NCBI GenBank assembly: GCA_947259165.1
Contig: CAMYKY010000087.1
Location: 1-34,212 of the forward strand
Direction: 5' to 3'
DNA: 34,212 nt
From: an uncultured Acidobacteriota bacterium
GTDB lineage: Bacteria; Acidobacteriota; Vicinamibacteria; Marinacidobacterales; SMYC01
Below are positions 1 to 7,653 of this stretch, in pieces. Numbering within the stretch: the stretch's first letter is position 1; the number at the start of each line of letters is the position of its first letter. A program made the position numbers and the translations under genes. Below the pieces are notes generated by a model. The model had not been told where the DNA came from, did not search any database, and was given only the letters and a program-made list of their open reading frames with translations.

Positions 1-98
1 GGGATAGGCCGTAGGCCGAACTGCAACGATGCTCGCAACGCTGTCAGCGCCGAAAAGGGCCAGGAATTTACGGCAGGATCAGCGGGTTCGTGCACTAG
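1..98 (-). repeat. CTAG-ended palindromic repeat, copy A (cut by window edge)
   Basis: Read on the minus strand from 98 downward, this stretch opens with CTAGTGCACGAACCCGCTGA and continues with a TAAATTCC block and a CTTTTCGGCGCTGACAGCG block. The first 23 bases match the left end of copy C (17644-17751) with two differences. The later part matches the left arm of copy B (5067-5231) around the CCTTTT..GCGCTG..GCGTTGCG core. The CTAG at 95-98 supplies the TAG stop of nuoM. No nuoN start is visible here, so the usual nuoM-nuoN junction is absent or displaced beyond the window. The assignment rests on eye alignment of three copies. Confidence 0.65.
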
Positions 99-1678
99 TT
101 TGCTACAGCCTCTTCTTGGTTATCGGCCTCGAGCTCGACGACGGGCTCGGCCGGCACGCCAGCCGTTCGTGGACCCTCGATTCGCTCCATGATCGCCTCG
201 ACGGGTACGCGCAGCGGCTCGAGAAACGGTCTCGGGTACACGCCGATGAAGATGCAAAGTGCCACGATGGGCCACATAGTCGCTTGTTCGCGCAAGCTCA
301 CATCTTTCAGCTTCTCGTTCTCGGGATTGTCGATCTTGCCGAACATGAGACGCTGATAGAGCCAAAGCAGATAGGCCGCTCCGAGAACGATACCGGAGAC
401 GGCGAACGCCGCGTAGACCCAGCCTGCGTAGTCGCTCGCGAAGGTGCCCTGCAAGATCATGAACTCACCGATGAACCCGTTCAGAAGCGGGAGCCCCATC
501 GATGCCAGCGCTACGAGAAGAAACAGCACCCCGAATTTGGGGACGACTTTCGCGATCCCGCCGTAGTCAGCAATCTTCCGAGTATGGGTCTGCTCGTACA
601 TGATGCCGACGACCAAGAAGAGCCCGCCTGTCGATAGCCCGTGGTTGATCATCTGGAGGATACCGCCCTGAAGTCCGAGCTCCGTGAGAGCGAAGACCCC
701 GAGCATGACGAAACCCAAGTGGCTAACCGAGCTGTAGGCGACGAGTTTCTTCCAATCCGACTGCACCAATGCGACGAGGGCGCCGTAAATGATGCCGATG
801 ACCGCCAGCGTGAGCACCCACCACACGGCGTCTTTTGTGGCATCAGGTAGCAGCGGAAGTGAGAACCGGACGAAACCATAGGTCCCCATCTTCAGAAGCA
901 CGCCCGCCAGAATAACCGAGCCCGCAGTGGGAGCTTCGACGTGGGCATCCGGAAGCCAAGTGTGAAAGGGGAACATCGGGACTTTGATGGCGAAGCCGAC
1001 GAAGAACCCGAGAAAGACCCAAAACTGCAGTCCCGCGGGGTAGTCGATGCTCCACAGCTGAAGGAGGTCGAAGGTGTAAACGCCCGTCTGATTGAAGTGC
1101 TCGAAGTAGAGCGCGATGATACCCAGCAGCATCAACACGCTTCCCACGAGTGTGTACAAGAAAAACTTGATCGCGGCGTAGAGCTTTCGCGGACCGCCCC
1201 AAATACCGATAAGGAAGTACATCGGGACGAGCATGACTTCCCAGAAGACGTAAAACAGAAAGAAATCGAGCGCCACGAATACGCCCAACATGCCGGTCTG
1301 GAGGAACAACAAGAACGCGTAGTATTGCTTCACGCGGTCGGTGATCGCGTTCCACGACGACAACACCGCGATGAAGCCGAGAAGCGTCGTCATCATCACG
1401 AGCAGAAGGCTGATGCCGTCCATCCCAAAGTGGTAGCTGACGCCGATACTCGGGATCCAGTCGTATCGCTCCTGAAATTGGAACTGCGGCCCGTTGTTGT
1501 CGAAGGCGAACCACAGAGGTAGCGAGAGCAAAAACCCGACGAAGGTGATGATGTTCGCCGCCCACTTGATTTGGGCATCCTTCGTCTTGTTCATGAACAG
1601 GATGGCGAACGCACCCACGGCGGGCCACCAGACGACCAGTGACAAGATATTGAAGTTGAATGGATTATTCTCGAGCAT
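95..1678 (-). CDS. nuoM: NADH-quinone oxidoreductase subunit M
   Basis: This is a membrane subunit of respiratory complex I, one of the three antiporter-like proton-pumping subunits, in the inner membrane. The 527-residue length is normal for NuoM. The protein is almost entirely hydrophobic helices and shows the hallmark FWEVMLVPMYFLIG segment carrying the conserved transmembrane glutamate, then FAIKVPMFPFHTWLPDAHVE and the ILAGVLLKMGTYG helix with the conserved lysines. The ATG start lies 18 bases after the nuoL stop, so the two genes share a transcript. The TAG stop sits in the CTAG terminus of a repeat element, and the last residues (EEAVAN) are hydrophilic, so the extreme C-terminus may have been set by that element. 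Identification is certain. Confidence 0.97.
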   Translation of the reverse strand: MLENNPFNFNILSLVVWWPAVGAFAILFMNKTKDAQIKWAANIITFVGFLLSLPLWFAFDNNGPQFQFQERYDWIPSIGVSYHFGMDGISLLLVMMTTLLGFIAVLSSWNAITDRVKQYYAFLLFLQTGMLGVFVALDFFLFYVFWEVMLVPMYFLIGIWGGPRKLYAAIKFFLYTLVGSVLMLLGIIALYFEHFNQTGVYTFDLLQLWSIDYPAGLQFWVFLGFFVGFAIKVPMFPFHTWLPDAHVEAPTAGSVILAGVLLKMGTYGFVRFSLPLLPDATKDAVWWVLTLAVIGIIYGALVALVQSDWKKLVAYSSVSHLGFVMLGVFALTELGLQGGILQMINHGLSTGGLFLVVGIMYEQTHTRKIADYGGIAKVVPKFGVLFLLVALASMGLPLLNGFIGEFMILQGTFASDYAGWVYAAFAVSGIVLGAAYLLWLYQRLMFGKIDNPENEKLKDVSLREQATMWPIVALCIFIGVYPRPFLEPLRVPVEAIMERIEGPRTAGVPAEPVVELEADNQEEAVAN

Positions 1679-1696
1679 GAAACGGTCCCTGCCTAC

Positions 1697-3772
1697 TTAC
1701 GTCCAGAGGTAATAGTAAAAAAATCCAATCAAGGCTCCAATGCCTACCATCATCATCAGAGCGTAGTTTTGCAAGACGCCGGTCTGAAGATGACGAAGGC
1801 CGTTGGAGACACCAGCGAGAACCTTCCAAACGGCGTTGACCAAGCCGTCGACGAGGCTCGCATCCGCCAGATTCGACAGATCCGACACGCCGAGCGTGAG
1901 CTTCGCAGCGCCGTTGACGGCGCCGTCTACCACTTCCGCATCAAAGGCGTTGAGCGCGCTCGCGCCGCCGAGGGTACCGTCCACGACGGTCGCCCCGTAG
2001 ATCTCGTCCACGAAGTACTTGTTGTAGAGCGTTCGATAAACACCGGGCCATCCCTCGCTGACGGCCTTGTCACCCTCGGGCTTGCCCCAGTACATTCGAT
2101 ACGCGAGGAAAATCGCGCAGAGTCCGACGAGTACCGACGCGCCCATGAACATGAGCTCGACCGCCACCGACGCGTGGTGGGCCTCGGCTTCGATCGGCAT
2201 GCCCGCGTTTAGAGCTGGCGCCAGAAACGGTCCAATGAGCGACGCGCCGAAAGGCAAGCCAACGTAGCCCGCGACGATCGATCCAACCGCAAGAACCATG
2301 AGCGGGATTGTCATCGACGACGGCGACTCGTGTAGGTGCGATGCCATCTTCTCGCCACCGCGGAACTCGCCAAAAAACGTCAGGATGACCTGTCGAGTCA
2401 TGTAAAAAGCGGTCATGCCTGCGGCGATCACACCGACGATCCAAAACAAGGTGACGTGCCCACCGTGGGTCGCCGACCACAGGATCTCGTCCTTACTGAA
2501 GAATCCTGCCGTGAGCGGGATTCCAGCGAGGGCGGTCGTAGCAATAATGAACGTCCACCCCGTCTTGGGCATGTGCTTCAGGAGCCCGCCCATGTTCCGC
2601 ATGTCCTGCATCTCGGTGTAGTCGCGATGGCCACCCGATGCGTGCTCGGCATGCTCCATGGTGTGAATGACGCTACCCGAACCGAGGAATAGGCACGCTT
2701 TGAAAAACGCATGCGTCATCAGGTGGAAGATCGCGGCGGCATATGCGCCCATGCCCAAACCCAAGAACATGTAGCCGAGCTGGGACACCGTCGAGTAGGC
2801 GAGAACTTTCTTGATGTCGTTTTGGAAAAGACCTATGGAGGCCGCGAAGACCGCCGTCGAGACCCCGACAATCGCAACGACGAGCATCGCGTTCGGCGCG
2901 TGCTCGAACAGAACGGCCGAGCGAGCCACCATGTAAACACCGGCGGTCACCATCGTCGCAGCGTGGATGAGAGCCGAGACCGGGGTCGGACCCTCCATCG
3001 CGTCGGGGAGCCAGACGTAGAGCGGGATCTGAGCGGATTTGCCCGTCGCACCAACGAACAAGAGCAGGCCGATCGCGGTGAGCACACCCCAACCGGCTTC
3101 CGGCGAGTCGAACTGCGCGGACACGCCCGCCATGACTTCGTAGAAGTCCACCGTGCCGAAGGTGTAGAAAATCAAGAAGATCGCGAGGATGAAGCCCGCG
3201 TCACCGATTCGATTGACGATGAAAGCCTTCTTGCCGGCGTTCGCGGCCGAGTCGCGCTCGAACCAAAACCCGATCAAAAGATACGAGCACAGCCCGACGC
3301 CCTCCCACCCGATAAACATCATCAAGAAGTTGGCGCCCAACACCAGGTTCAACATGAAGAAGGTGAACAAGTTGAGGTAGGTGAAAAAGCGCCAGTAGCC
3401 GGGGTCGTGGCTCATGTACCCCATCGAGTAGATGTGGATGAGGAGCCCGATACCGGTAACGACGAGCACCATCACCATCGACAGCGCGTCGAGACGATAC
3501 TGCCATAGCGCGGTGAAGTCAGCCATCGTGCCATCGGCTTGCGCCGCGCTCATCCCGGGAATCCAGGTGAACAGCGTTTTCTCGAGCACCGTCTCGCCGC
3601 CTCCCGACAAGAACGGACCGAAGAAACACCCGAGGGCGATGAGAAACGAAAGCGCCACCGCGCCGATGGCGACGCCGTGGATGACGGGCTTCGGTAAACG
3701 CTTCCCGAAAAGGCCGTTAATGAGGGCCCCTACTCCGGGGATAAGCGGAATAAGCCAGAAAAAATCACTCAC
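1697..3772 (-). CDS. nuoL: NADH-quinone oxidoreductase subunit L
   Basis: This is the largest antiporter-like subunit of complex I, carrying a proton channel and the long lateral amphipathic helix that braces the membrane arm. Its 691 residues are typical. Motifs include MFIGWEGVGLCSYLLIGFW (conserved glutamate), KSAQIPLYVWLPDAMEGPTP and ALIHAATMVTAGVYMVAR in the proton channel, and a C-terminal helix ending in a hydrophobic anchor. The start is a GTG giving MSDFFWLIPLIPG; no strong ribosome site precedes it. nuoK and the other upstream nuo genes are not present, because the 380 bases before it hold a promoter and repeats. nuoL-nuoM is therefore a separate transcription unit from the peripheral-arm genes, at least on this side. 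Confidence 0.97.
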   Translation of the reverse strand: MSDFFWLIPLIPGVGALINGLFGKRLPKPVIHGVAIGAVALSFLIALGCFFGPFLSGGGETVLEKTLFTWIPGMSAAQADGTMADFTALWQYRLDALSMVMVLVVTGIGLLIHIYSMGYMSHDPGYWRFFTYLNLFTFFMLNLVLGANFLMMFIGWEGVGLCSYLLIGFWFERDSAANAGKKAFIVNRIGDAGFILAIFLIFYTFGTVDFYEVMAGVSAQFDSPEAGWGVLTAIGLLLFVGATGKSAQIPLYVWLPDAMEGPTPVSALIHAATMVTAGVYMVARSAVLFEHAPNAMLVVAIVGVSTAVFAASIGLFQNDIKKVLAYSTVSQLGYMFLGLGMGAYAAAIFHLMTHAFFKACLFLGSGSVIHTMEHAEHASGGHRDYTEMQDMRNMGGLLKHMPKTGWTFIIATTALAGIPLTAGFFSKDEILWSATHGGHVTLFWIVGVIAAGMTAFYMTRQVILTFFGEFRGGEKMASHLHESPSSMTIPLMVLAVGSIVAGYVGLPFGASLIGPFLAPALNAGMPIEAEAHHASVAVELMFMGASVLVGLCAIFLAYRMYWGKPEGDKAVSEGWPGVYRTLYNKYFVDEIYGATVVDGTLGGASALNAFDAEVVDGAVNGAAKLTLGVSDLSNLADASLVDGLVNAVWKVLAGVSNGLRHLQTGVLQNYALMMMVGIGALIGFFYYYLWT

Positions 3773-3860
3773 AATCGATGCTCGCTAATGGCGAATAAAA
3801 GAGATGAGACGAACAGGAAGGTCTAACGAAGTCCTCCCTGCGCTTCAAAACGAGTCGCAT

Positions 3861-3889
3861 CTTATAGCACCGGCGCCTATTGTTGTCAA
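3861..3889 (-). promoter_or_regulatory. Sigma-70-like promoter for nuoL-nuoM
   Basis: On the minus strand there is a perfect TTGACA (plus coordinates 3884-3889), a 17-base spacer and TATAAG (3861-3866). Transcription would begin near 3854, leaving a leader of about 80 bases before the nuoL GTG. The -35 box lies inside a dyad, TGTTGT-CA-ACAACA (3881-3894), which could be an operator; that part is inference. The hexamers and spacing are seen directly. Confidence 0.65.
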
Positions 3890-3959
3890 CAACAGTGGCT
3901 TCGGCAAGGACGGCTTATTATCTGAGGGGCAAGCAGTTAAGCGGGGACGGAGTGCTCGG

Positions 3960-4003
3960 CGGTATACGGTTCACGGTATACGGTTCACGGCATACGGTTG
4001 CCG
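3960..4003 (+). repeat. Heptamer tandem array (CGGTATA/CGGTTCA type)
   Basis: Six consecutive 7-base units start with CGG: CGGTATA, CGGTTCA, CGGTATA, CGGTTCA, CGGCATA, then a decayed unit. They alternate as a 14-base super-unit. The same heptamer in the opposite orientation recurs at 4130-4153 and 32336-32373. Together with 4130-4153 it forms an inverted repeat (17 exact bases, CGGTTCACGGCATACGG) around a 126-base spacer with no credible gene. The rest of 3773-4156 contains only the nuoL promoter. Confidence 0.8.
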
Positions 4004-4129
4004 TGCTCGTCGGGAGCGCCCGCTAATCCCAAAGGCTCCGCCTCGAATCGGTCCCGGCCTTCGGCAACGCAAGATCTTTCACCGAGGCTCAGTCGCGCAG
4101 AACAACGACGGTCTTCAAACGAGCATCAA

Positions 4130-4153
4130 CCGTATGCCGTATGCCGTGAACCG
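4130..4153 (+). repeat. Heptamer tandem array (CCGTATG type), inverted partner
   Basis: Units CCGTATG, CCGTATG and CCGTGAA run in tandem and end in CCG. This is the reverse complement of the array at 3960-4003 and reads in the same direction as 32336-32373. It ends 3 bases before the stop codon of the SDR gene, so a transcript leaving that gene would run straight into it. Confidence 0.75.
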
Positions 4154-4156
4154 CTT

Positions 4157-4945
4157 CTACACGCCCTTCACCGCGCCGCCATCCACTTGAAGGCACGTGC
4201 CCGTCACATAGCTCGCACGTTGCGAACAAAGGAACGTAACCACGGAGGCGAACTCTTCCGGTTCACCCAGGCGTGCCATCGGTATCTGATCCGTCCAGCG
4301 TTGTTCGATCGCTTCGGGCGGTAGGCTTTCTTGCTTGGCCAATCGCGAGGCAAGATCGACGAGGCGATCGGTCTTGGTGTAGCCCGGGCAGACGACGTTC
4401 ACGCCGATGCCGTTCGGAGCGAGCTCGTTCGAAAGCGTTTTCATCATCCCCACGACGCCAGAGCGAGCGGTGTTCGAGAGAATGAGGCCATCAACGGGTT
4501 GCTTCACCGAAATCGACGTGATCGCGACGATCCGGCCGCTTCCCTGTCGTTTCATCACCGGAACTACGGCGCGACAAAGATAAATGGTCGAGAGGAGATT
4601 GAGCTCGATCGCGCTCTTCCACGCTGAGACATCTGTTGTCTCGAAGTGGGTTGCCGGCGGACCTCCGGCGTTCGTGACGAGTACGTCAACGCGCTCAAAT
4701 TCTTGCAGCGTCGCGTCAACGAGCCGGATGACGTCGCTCTCCCGAGTCACATCCGCGGGGATCGCGAGCACGTCGCCACCGTGAGCTGTCTCGATCGCGG
4801 CGGCAGTCTTCCGAAGCGTGGGTTCGTCGCGAGCAGCGATAGCAATATGCGCGCCTTCGGCGGCCAGCGCCATGGCCGTAGCTCTACCGAGACCGCGGCT
4901 GCCGCCCGCGACAATGGCAACCTTGCCGGCTAGTCCGAGATCCAC
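4157..4945 (-). CDS. SDR-family oxidoreductase with degenerate catalytic tetrad
   Basis: This 262-residue short-chain dehydrogenase/reductase-fold protein is probably cytosolic and NAD(P)-binding. The Rossmann motif GGSRGLG is at about residues 14-20, NAGG at 92-95, and the C-terminal CLQVDGGAVKGV is typical of 3-oxoacyl-ACP-reductase-like SDRs. The active-site stretch reads ILSNTARSGVVG where most SDRs have YxxxK. By my alignment Ser157 replaces the tyrosine and Arg161 the lysine, while Ser144 (ITSIS) is kept. A BKR-like SDR subgroup with an imperfect tetrad is known and has a similar SNTxRxG signature, so the substitution is a family trait rather than damage. The start is a GTG (MDLGLAGKVAIV) without a clear ribosome site. 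Substrate unknown. Confidence 0.9.
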   Translation of the reverse strand: MDLGLAGKVAIVAGGSRGLGRATAMALAAEGAHIAIAARDEPTLRKTAAAIETAHGGDVLAIPADVTRESDVIRLVDATLQEFERVDVLVTNAGGPPATHFETTDVSAWKSAIELNLLSTIYLCRAVVPVMKRQGSGRIVAITSISVKQPVDGLILSNTARSGVVGMMKTLSNELAPNGIGVNVVCPGYTKTDRLVDLASRLAKQESLPPEAIEQRWTDQIPMARLGEPEEFASVVTFLCSQRASYVTGTCLQVDGGAVKGV

Positions 4946-5066
4946 GAGCGTTGCGTGGCGAGTTTTGACGAGGCGACCGGCCTAGCAGGTTGAAAGATGC
5001 GGTGCACGCTGCGCGAGCCCGGCCCAGGTGGGTCGACGACGGGAAGGCGCGCGGAGAGCACGCGCA

Positions 5067-5231
5067 CTAGTGGACTGTAACAGTTATTCGCTGCCAAAAT
5101 CGCGGGTCCTTTTGCGCGCTGGCTGCGTTGCGATTCCTCGAAATATCCAGATATTTGGTCGTCATCACGCCTTGCCAGCACACAAAATGACCTCGCGATT
5201 TGCGCAACGCCTAGCTGTTACAGCCCACTAG
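5067..5231. repeat. CTAG-ended palindromic repeat, copy B (full length)
   Basis: This 165-base element begins CTAGTGGACTGTAACAG and ends CTGTTACAGCCCACTAG, a 17-base terminal inverted repeat with one mismatch. The two arms are further complementary (AAAATCGCGGGTCCTTTTG against CAAAATGACCTCGCGATTT), and the centre carries ATATCCAGATAT. It holds no open reading frame of note. Immediately to the right, ATCACGAACCCGCTAG resembles the terminus of copies A and C, suggesting that B was inserted into, or sits beside, an older element. The region 4946-5243 is otherwise empty. Confidence 0.85.
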
Positions 5232-5243
5232 ATCACGAACCCG

Positions 5244-5850
5244 CTAGTCACTACGCTGACGGTAGCGTACTTCGCCCGCGACGATCGTGTAGAGGACATC
5301 GGCACCGAAGATCTCTTCCGCGGGGACGCTCATAATGTCTTTCGAAAGGACGGTGAAGTCGGCGTATTTGTCTGTTGTGATCGACCCTTCAAATTTTCTT
5401 CGAACGCGGCGCAGGCGTTGCTCAACGTGCAAGACTCGAGCGCTTCCTCGCGCGTCATCGTACGGTTCTAGAAGCCACGCGCCACGAGAACCGAGAGCGC
5501 CATCGATCTGGTGTTTGACCGACCTCACCGTGAGGTGCTCGTCGTAGGCGTTCGTCATCCAGTACTGGGGGTAGTTTTTCGTCCATCGCTTCATGCGCGT
5601 CGTCATTGAGCATGACGTAGAGGCGCACCAGGAGCTGTCGGGCTTCGGCCAATTCCCGCTACAAATCAATCGACTCGAACGTGGTCCCCGCGTCGTGGAA
5701 GCTCGCAATACATTTGCTGAGAAGCTCGGCACTCGCGATCTCAACGCGTCTCTCGTCATCGGCGGCGTGCCTCAGCGCTCCGGTTGGCGAGGTATTCGTC
5801 GAGGATGTCTTCGTTGAAGGCAACAAAGGTGTCGAACCCTGTAAGATTCC
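5244..5850 (-). pseudogene. YtcJ-type amidohydrolase remnant (nonsense, frameshifts, internal deletion)
   Basis: This is the remains of a metal-dependent amidohydrolase of the YtcJ family, normally over 500 residues. Read 5' to 3' on the minus strand, recognisable pieces are ILDEYLANRSAEA; ELLSKCIASFHDAGTTFESI; an in-frame TAG near 5650 where a tyrosine codon is expected before RELAEARQ; RLYVMLNDDAHEAMDEK; a frameshift; VKHQIDGALGSRGAWLLEPY; an abrupt jump near 5457 to REEALESCTLSNACAAFEEN; and the C-terminal SITTDKYADFTVLSKDIM. The jump omits roughly half the enzyme, including the C-terminal part of the metal site. The stop lies in a CTAG beside the repeat at 5067-5231. Its 5' end abuts the start of the ammonia-lyase gene. 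It cannot be functional. Confidence 0.85.
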
Positions 5851-5864
5851 CAGCGGAGGATTCT

Positions 5865-7493
5865 ATGAGCCTGATTTTGGATGGTCGAAGCTTGTCTATC
5901 GATGATGTGTCACGCGCTAGCCGGCCGCATGGTGGCTCGTACGAGGAAGTGTCCCTCGCTCCAACGACACGGGAGAAACTCTCGGAGACGAGAGCCTTCA
6001 TCGAACGAGAGTGGATGGGGGATGACGCGCCGCGGATGTACGCTTTCAACACCGGTGTGGGCGCGCTCAAGGACGTTCGCATCCCTGCCGCCGATTTCGA
6101 CCTCTTTCAGGAGAAGATGATCCTGGCGCACGCCACCGGGATCGGATCTTCGTTTCCCGAGGACATAGCACGCGCCACGCTCCTGTTGCGTGCAAATGCG
6201 CTTGCCTCCAACTTCTCCGGAGTCAGCGTGCATGTTCTCGACCGGCTTGTCGAGTTTCTCAACCGTGGGCTTCACCCGGTGATGCCGGAAAAAGGATCGG
6301 TCGGCGCCTCTGGGGACCTCGCGCCACTGGCGCACCTCGCCGGGGCCCTTTGTGGCTATCGCGAGGCCGCTATCATCTATAACGGGGAACACCTCGCCGC
6401 ACCGGAAGCGTTGAGGCGAGCCGGCCTCCCGCAAGAGCTCGAATTGGGAGCCAAAGACGCGTCCGCACTTCTCAACGGTTCGACCGTATCGCTGGCGGTG
6501 GGTACACTTTCGACCGACCGGGCCCGACGTCTGCTCAAACACGCGGACGTCGCTCTGGCGTTGTCGCTCGAAGCGATGAGAGGCGAACAGGCAGCGTTTG
6601 ATCCACGACTTTCGGGTGCCCGGCCGCATCGAGGTCAGATTCGCACGGCCGACAACCTGCGCAAGATTCTTGCTGGTAGCGAACGGATGACCGACGCGTC
6701 GCGCGCGCTGCGCTTCCCCGAGGAGCGACGCGCCCCCGATGCCGCGGCGACGCCACGTGTGCAAGACGTCTATTCCATGCGGTGCGCGCCTCAGGTGCAC
6801 GGGCCGGTAGCCGATGCTCTCGACTATATCGAAGGCATCGTCGCCATCGAGCTCAACTCGGCCACCGATAACCCGCTCATGTTCGAGACCGTGCAACGTG
6901 GCTATGAAGTGCTTTCCGGCGGCCACTTCCATGGGCAATACATCGCGCAGGCCATGGATCTTCTGGCGATGGTGGTCACCGATCTCGGGTCGATCTCGGA
7001 GCGGCGCGTGGCCCGTCTGATCGACCCGTCGATGAGCTACGGTCTGCCGCGCAACTTGAGCAGCGGTCGACTGGGCGTGAATACCGGATTCGCCACGGTT
7101 CAGTGCTCGCTTTCGGCGCTGGTCATGGAGAACAGGACGCTGTCGATGCCGGGCTCGGTCGATTCCATCCCCGGAAAAGGCAACGCCGAGGATCACGTGT
7201 CCAACTCTACCTGGTGCGCCCGCAAAGCCCACACCGTCGTCGACAACGCCGAGTACATCATTGCTGGAGAGATCCTCGCCGCCGCTCAGGCCCTCGACAT
7301 GGTGCCGGAGGAGGCGTCCGCGTTTCCGATCGGAAAAGGCTCCGCCGCAGCATTGCGGGCCTTGCGAGAAACCATTGCTCCGGTTCTCGATGGCGACATC
7401 TGGTACGCGGCGCCGATGGCCACAGCGCGGAAACTAGTTCGCGACGGGGCTATCCTGAACGCCGTCGAGCTCGAGGTGGGCGCCCGGGATTAA
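5865..7493 (+). CDS. HutH-like aromatic amino acid ammonia-lyase
   Basis: This is an MIO-dependent enzyme that removes ammonia from an aromatic amino acid, most likely histidine to urocanate, in the cytosol. It has 542 residues (HutH is usually about 510). The self-cyclising triad Ala148-Ser149-Gly150 lies in GSVGASGDLAPLAHLA. YAFNTGVG (Tyr59), LAHATGIG (His89), QDVYSMRCAPQVHGP, NSATDNPLMFE and SISERRVARLID are all family hallmarks. The usual HutH signature SVDSIPTSANQEDHVSM is replaced by SVDSIPGKGNAEDHVSNS; the glutamate is kept but the loop differs, so substrate preference is open. No hutU, hutI or hutG is nearby. I chose the ATG at 5865 because AGCGGAGGA stands 4 bases before it; an upstream in-frame ATG would overlap the pseudogene. 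Confidence 0.9.
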   Translation: MSLILDGRSLSIDDVSRASRPHGGSYEEVSLAPTTREKLSETRAFIEREWMGDDAPRMYAFNTGVGALKDVRIPAADFDLFQEKMILAHATGIGSSFPEDIARATLLLRANALASNFSGVSVHVLDRLVEFLNRGLHPVMPEKGSVGASGDLAPLAHLAGALCGYREAAIIYNGEHLAAPEALRRAGLPQELELGAKDASALLNGSTVSLAVGTLSTDRARRLLKHADVALALSLEAMRGEQAAFDPRLSGARPHRGQIRTADNLRKILAGSERMTDASRALRFPEERRAPDAAATPRVQDVYSMRCAPQVHGPVADALDYIEGIVAIELNSATDNPLMFETVQRGYEVLSGGHFHGQYIAQAMDLLAMVVTDLGSISERRVARLIDPSMSYGLPRNLSSGRLGVNTGFATVQCSLSALVMENRTLSMPGSVDSIPGKGNAEDHVSNSTWCARKAHTVVDNAEYIIAGEILAAAQALDMVPEEASAFPIGKGSAAALRALRETIAPVLDGDIWYAAPMATARKLVRDGAILNAVELEVGARD

Positions 7494-7539
7494 CGCAACG
7501 TGGAGCGAACCCGGAGACGTTGCTTGCGCTCCGGCGGTG

Positions 7540-7633
7540 CCCCCTCACCCGATGAGCTTCGCTCATCGACCTCTCCCCTCTCGGGGGAGAGGTTAGACAA
7601 AATCGATAACCCCTCCCCCAGAGGGGGAGAGGG
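7540..7633. repeat. Double-hairpin extragenic repeat, copy 1
   Basis: CCCCCTCACCC is followed by hairpin 1 (GATGAGC-TTC-GCTCATC, 7551-7567), hairpin 2 (CCTCTCCCC ... GGGGAGAGG, 7570-7592) and TTAGA. A third G/C-rich hairpin (CCCTCCCCC-AGA-GGGGGAGAGGG) follows at about 7611-7633. The first two hairpins recur at 28726-28785 with different but still paired bases. It lies between two convergent genes and could act as a bidirectional terminator, which is inference. Confidence 0.85.
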
Positions 7634-7653
7634 ATTTGTAATCTGTTTCATCT

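Noticed and set aside
3960-4153. CRISPR-like array
   Set aside because: Units are seven bases with no spacers of regular length, and no cas genes are near.
3804-4190. 128-codon plus-strand open frame between nuoL and the SDR gene
   Set aside because: It runs through the promoter and the heptamer arrays and has no ribosome site or protein-like composition.
5067-5231. tRNA or structured RNA gene, because of the strong dyad symmetry
   Set aside because: There is no cloverleaf, anticodon arm or CCA-type end. Sequence sharing with two other copies and terminal inverted repeats fit a repeat element better.
5910-7232. 440-codon minus-strand open frame opposite the ammonia-lyase
   Set aside because: No recognisable motif; the plus strand carries the complete MIO enzyme.
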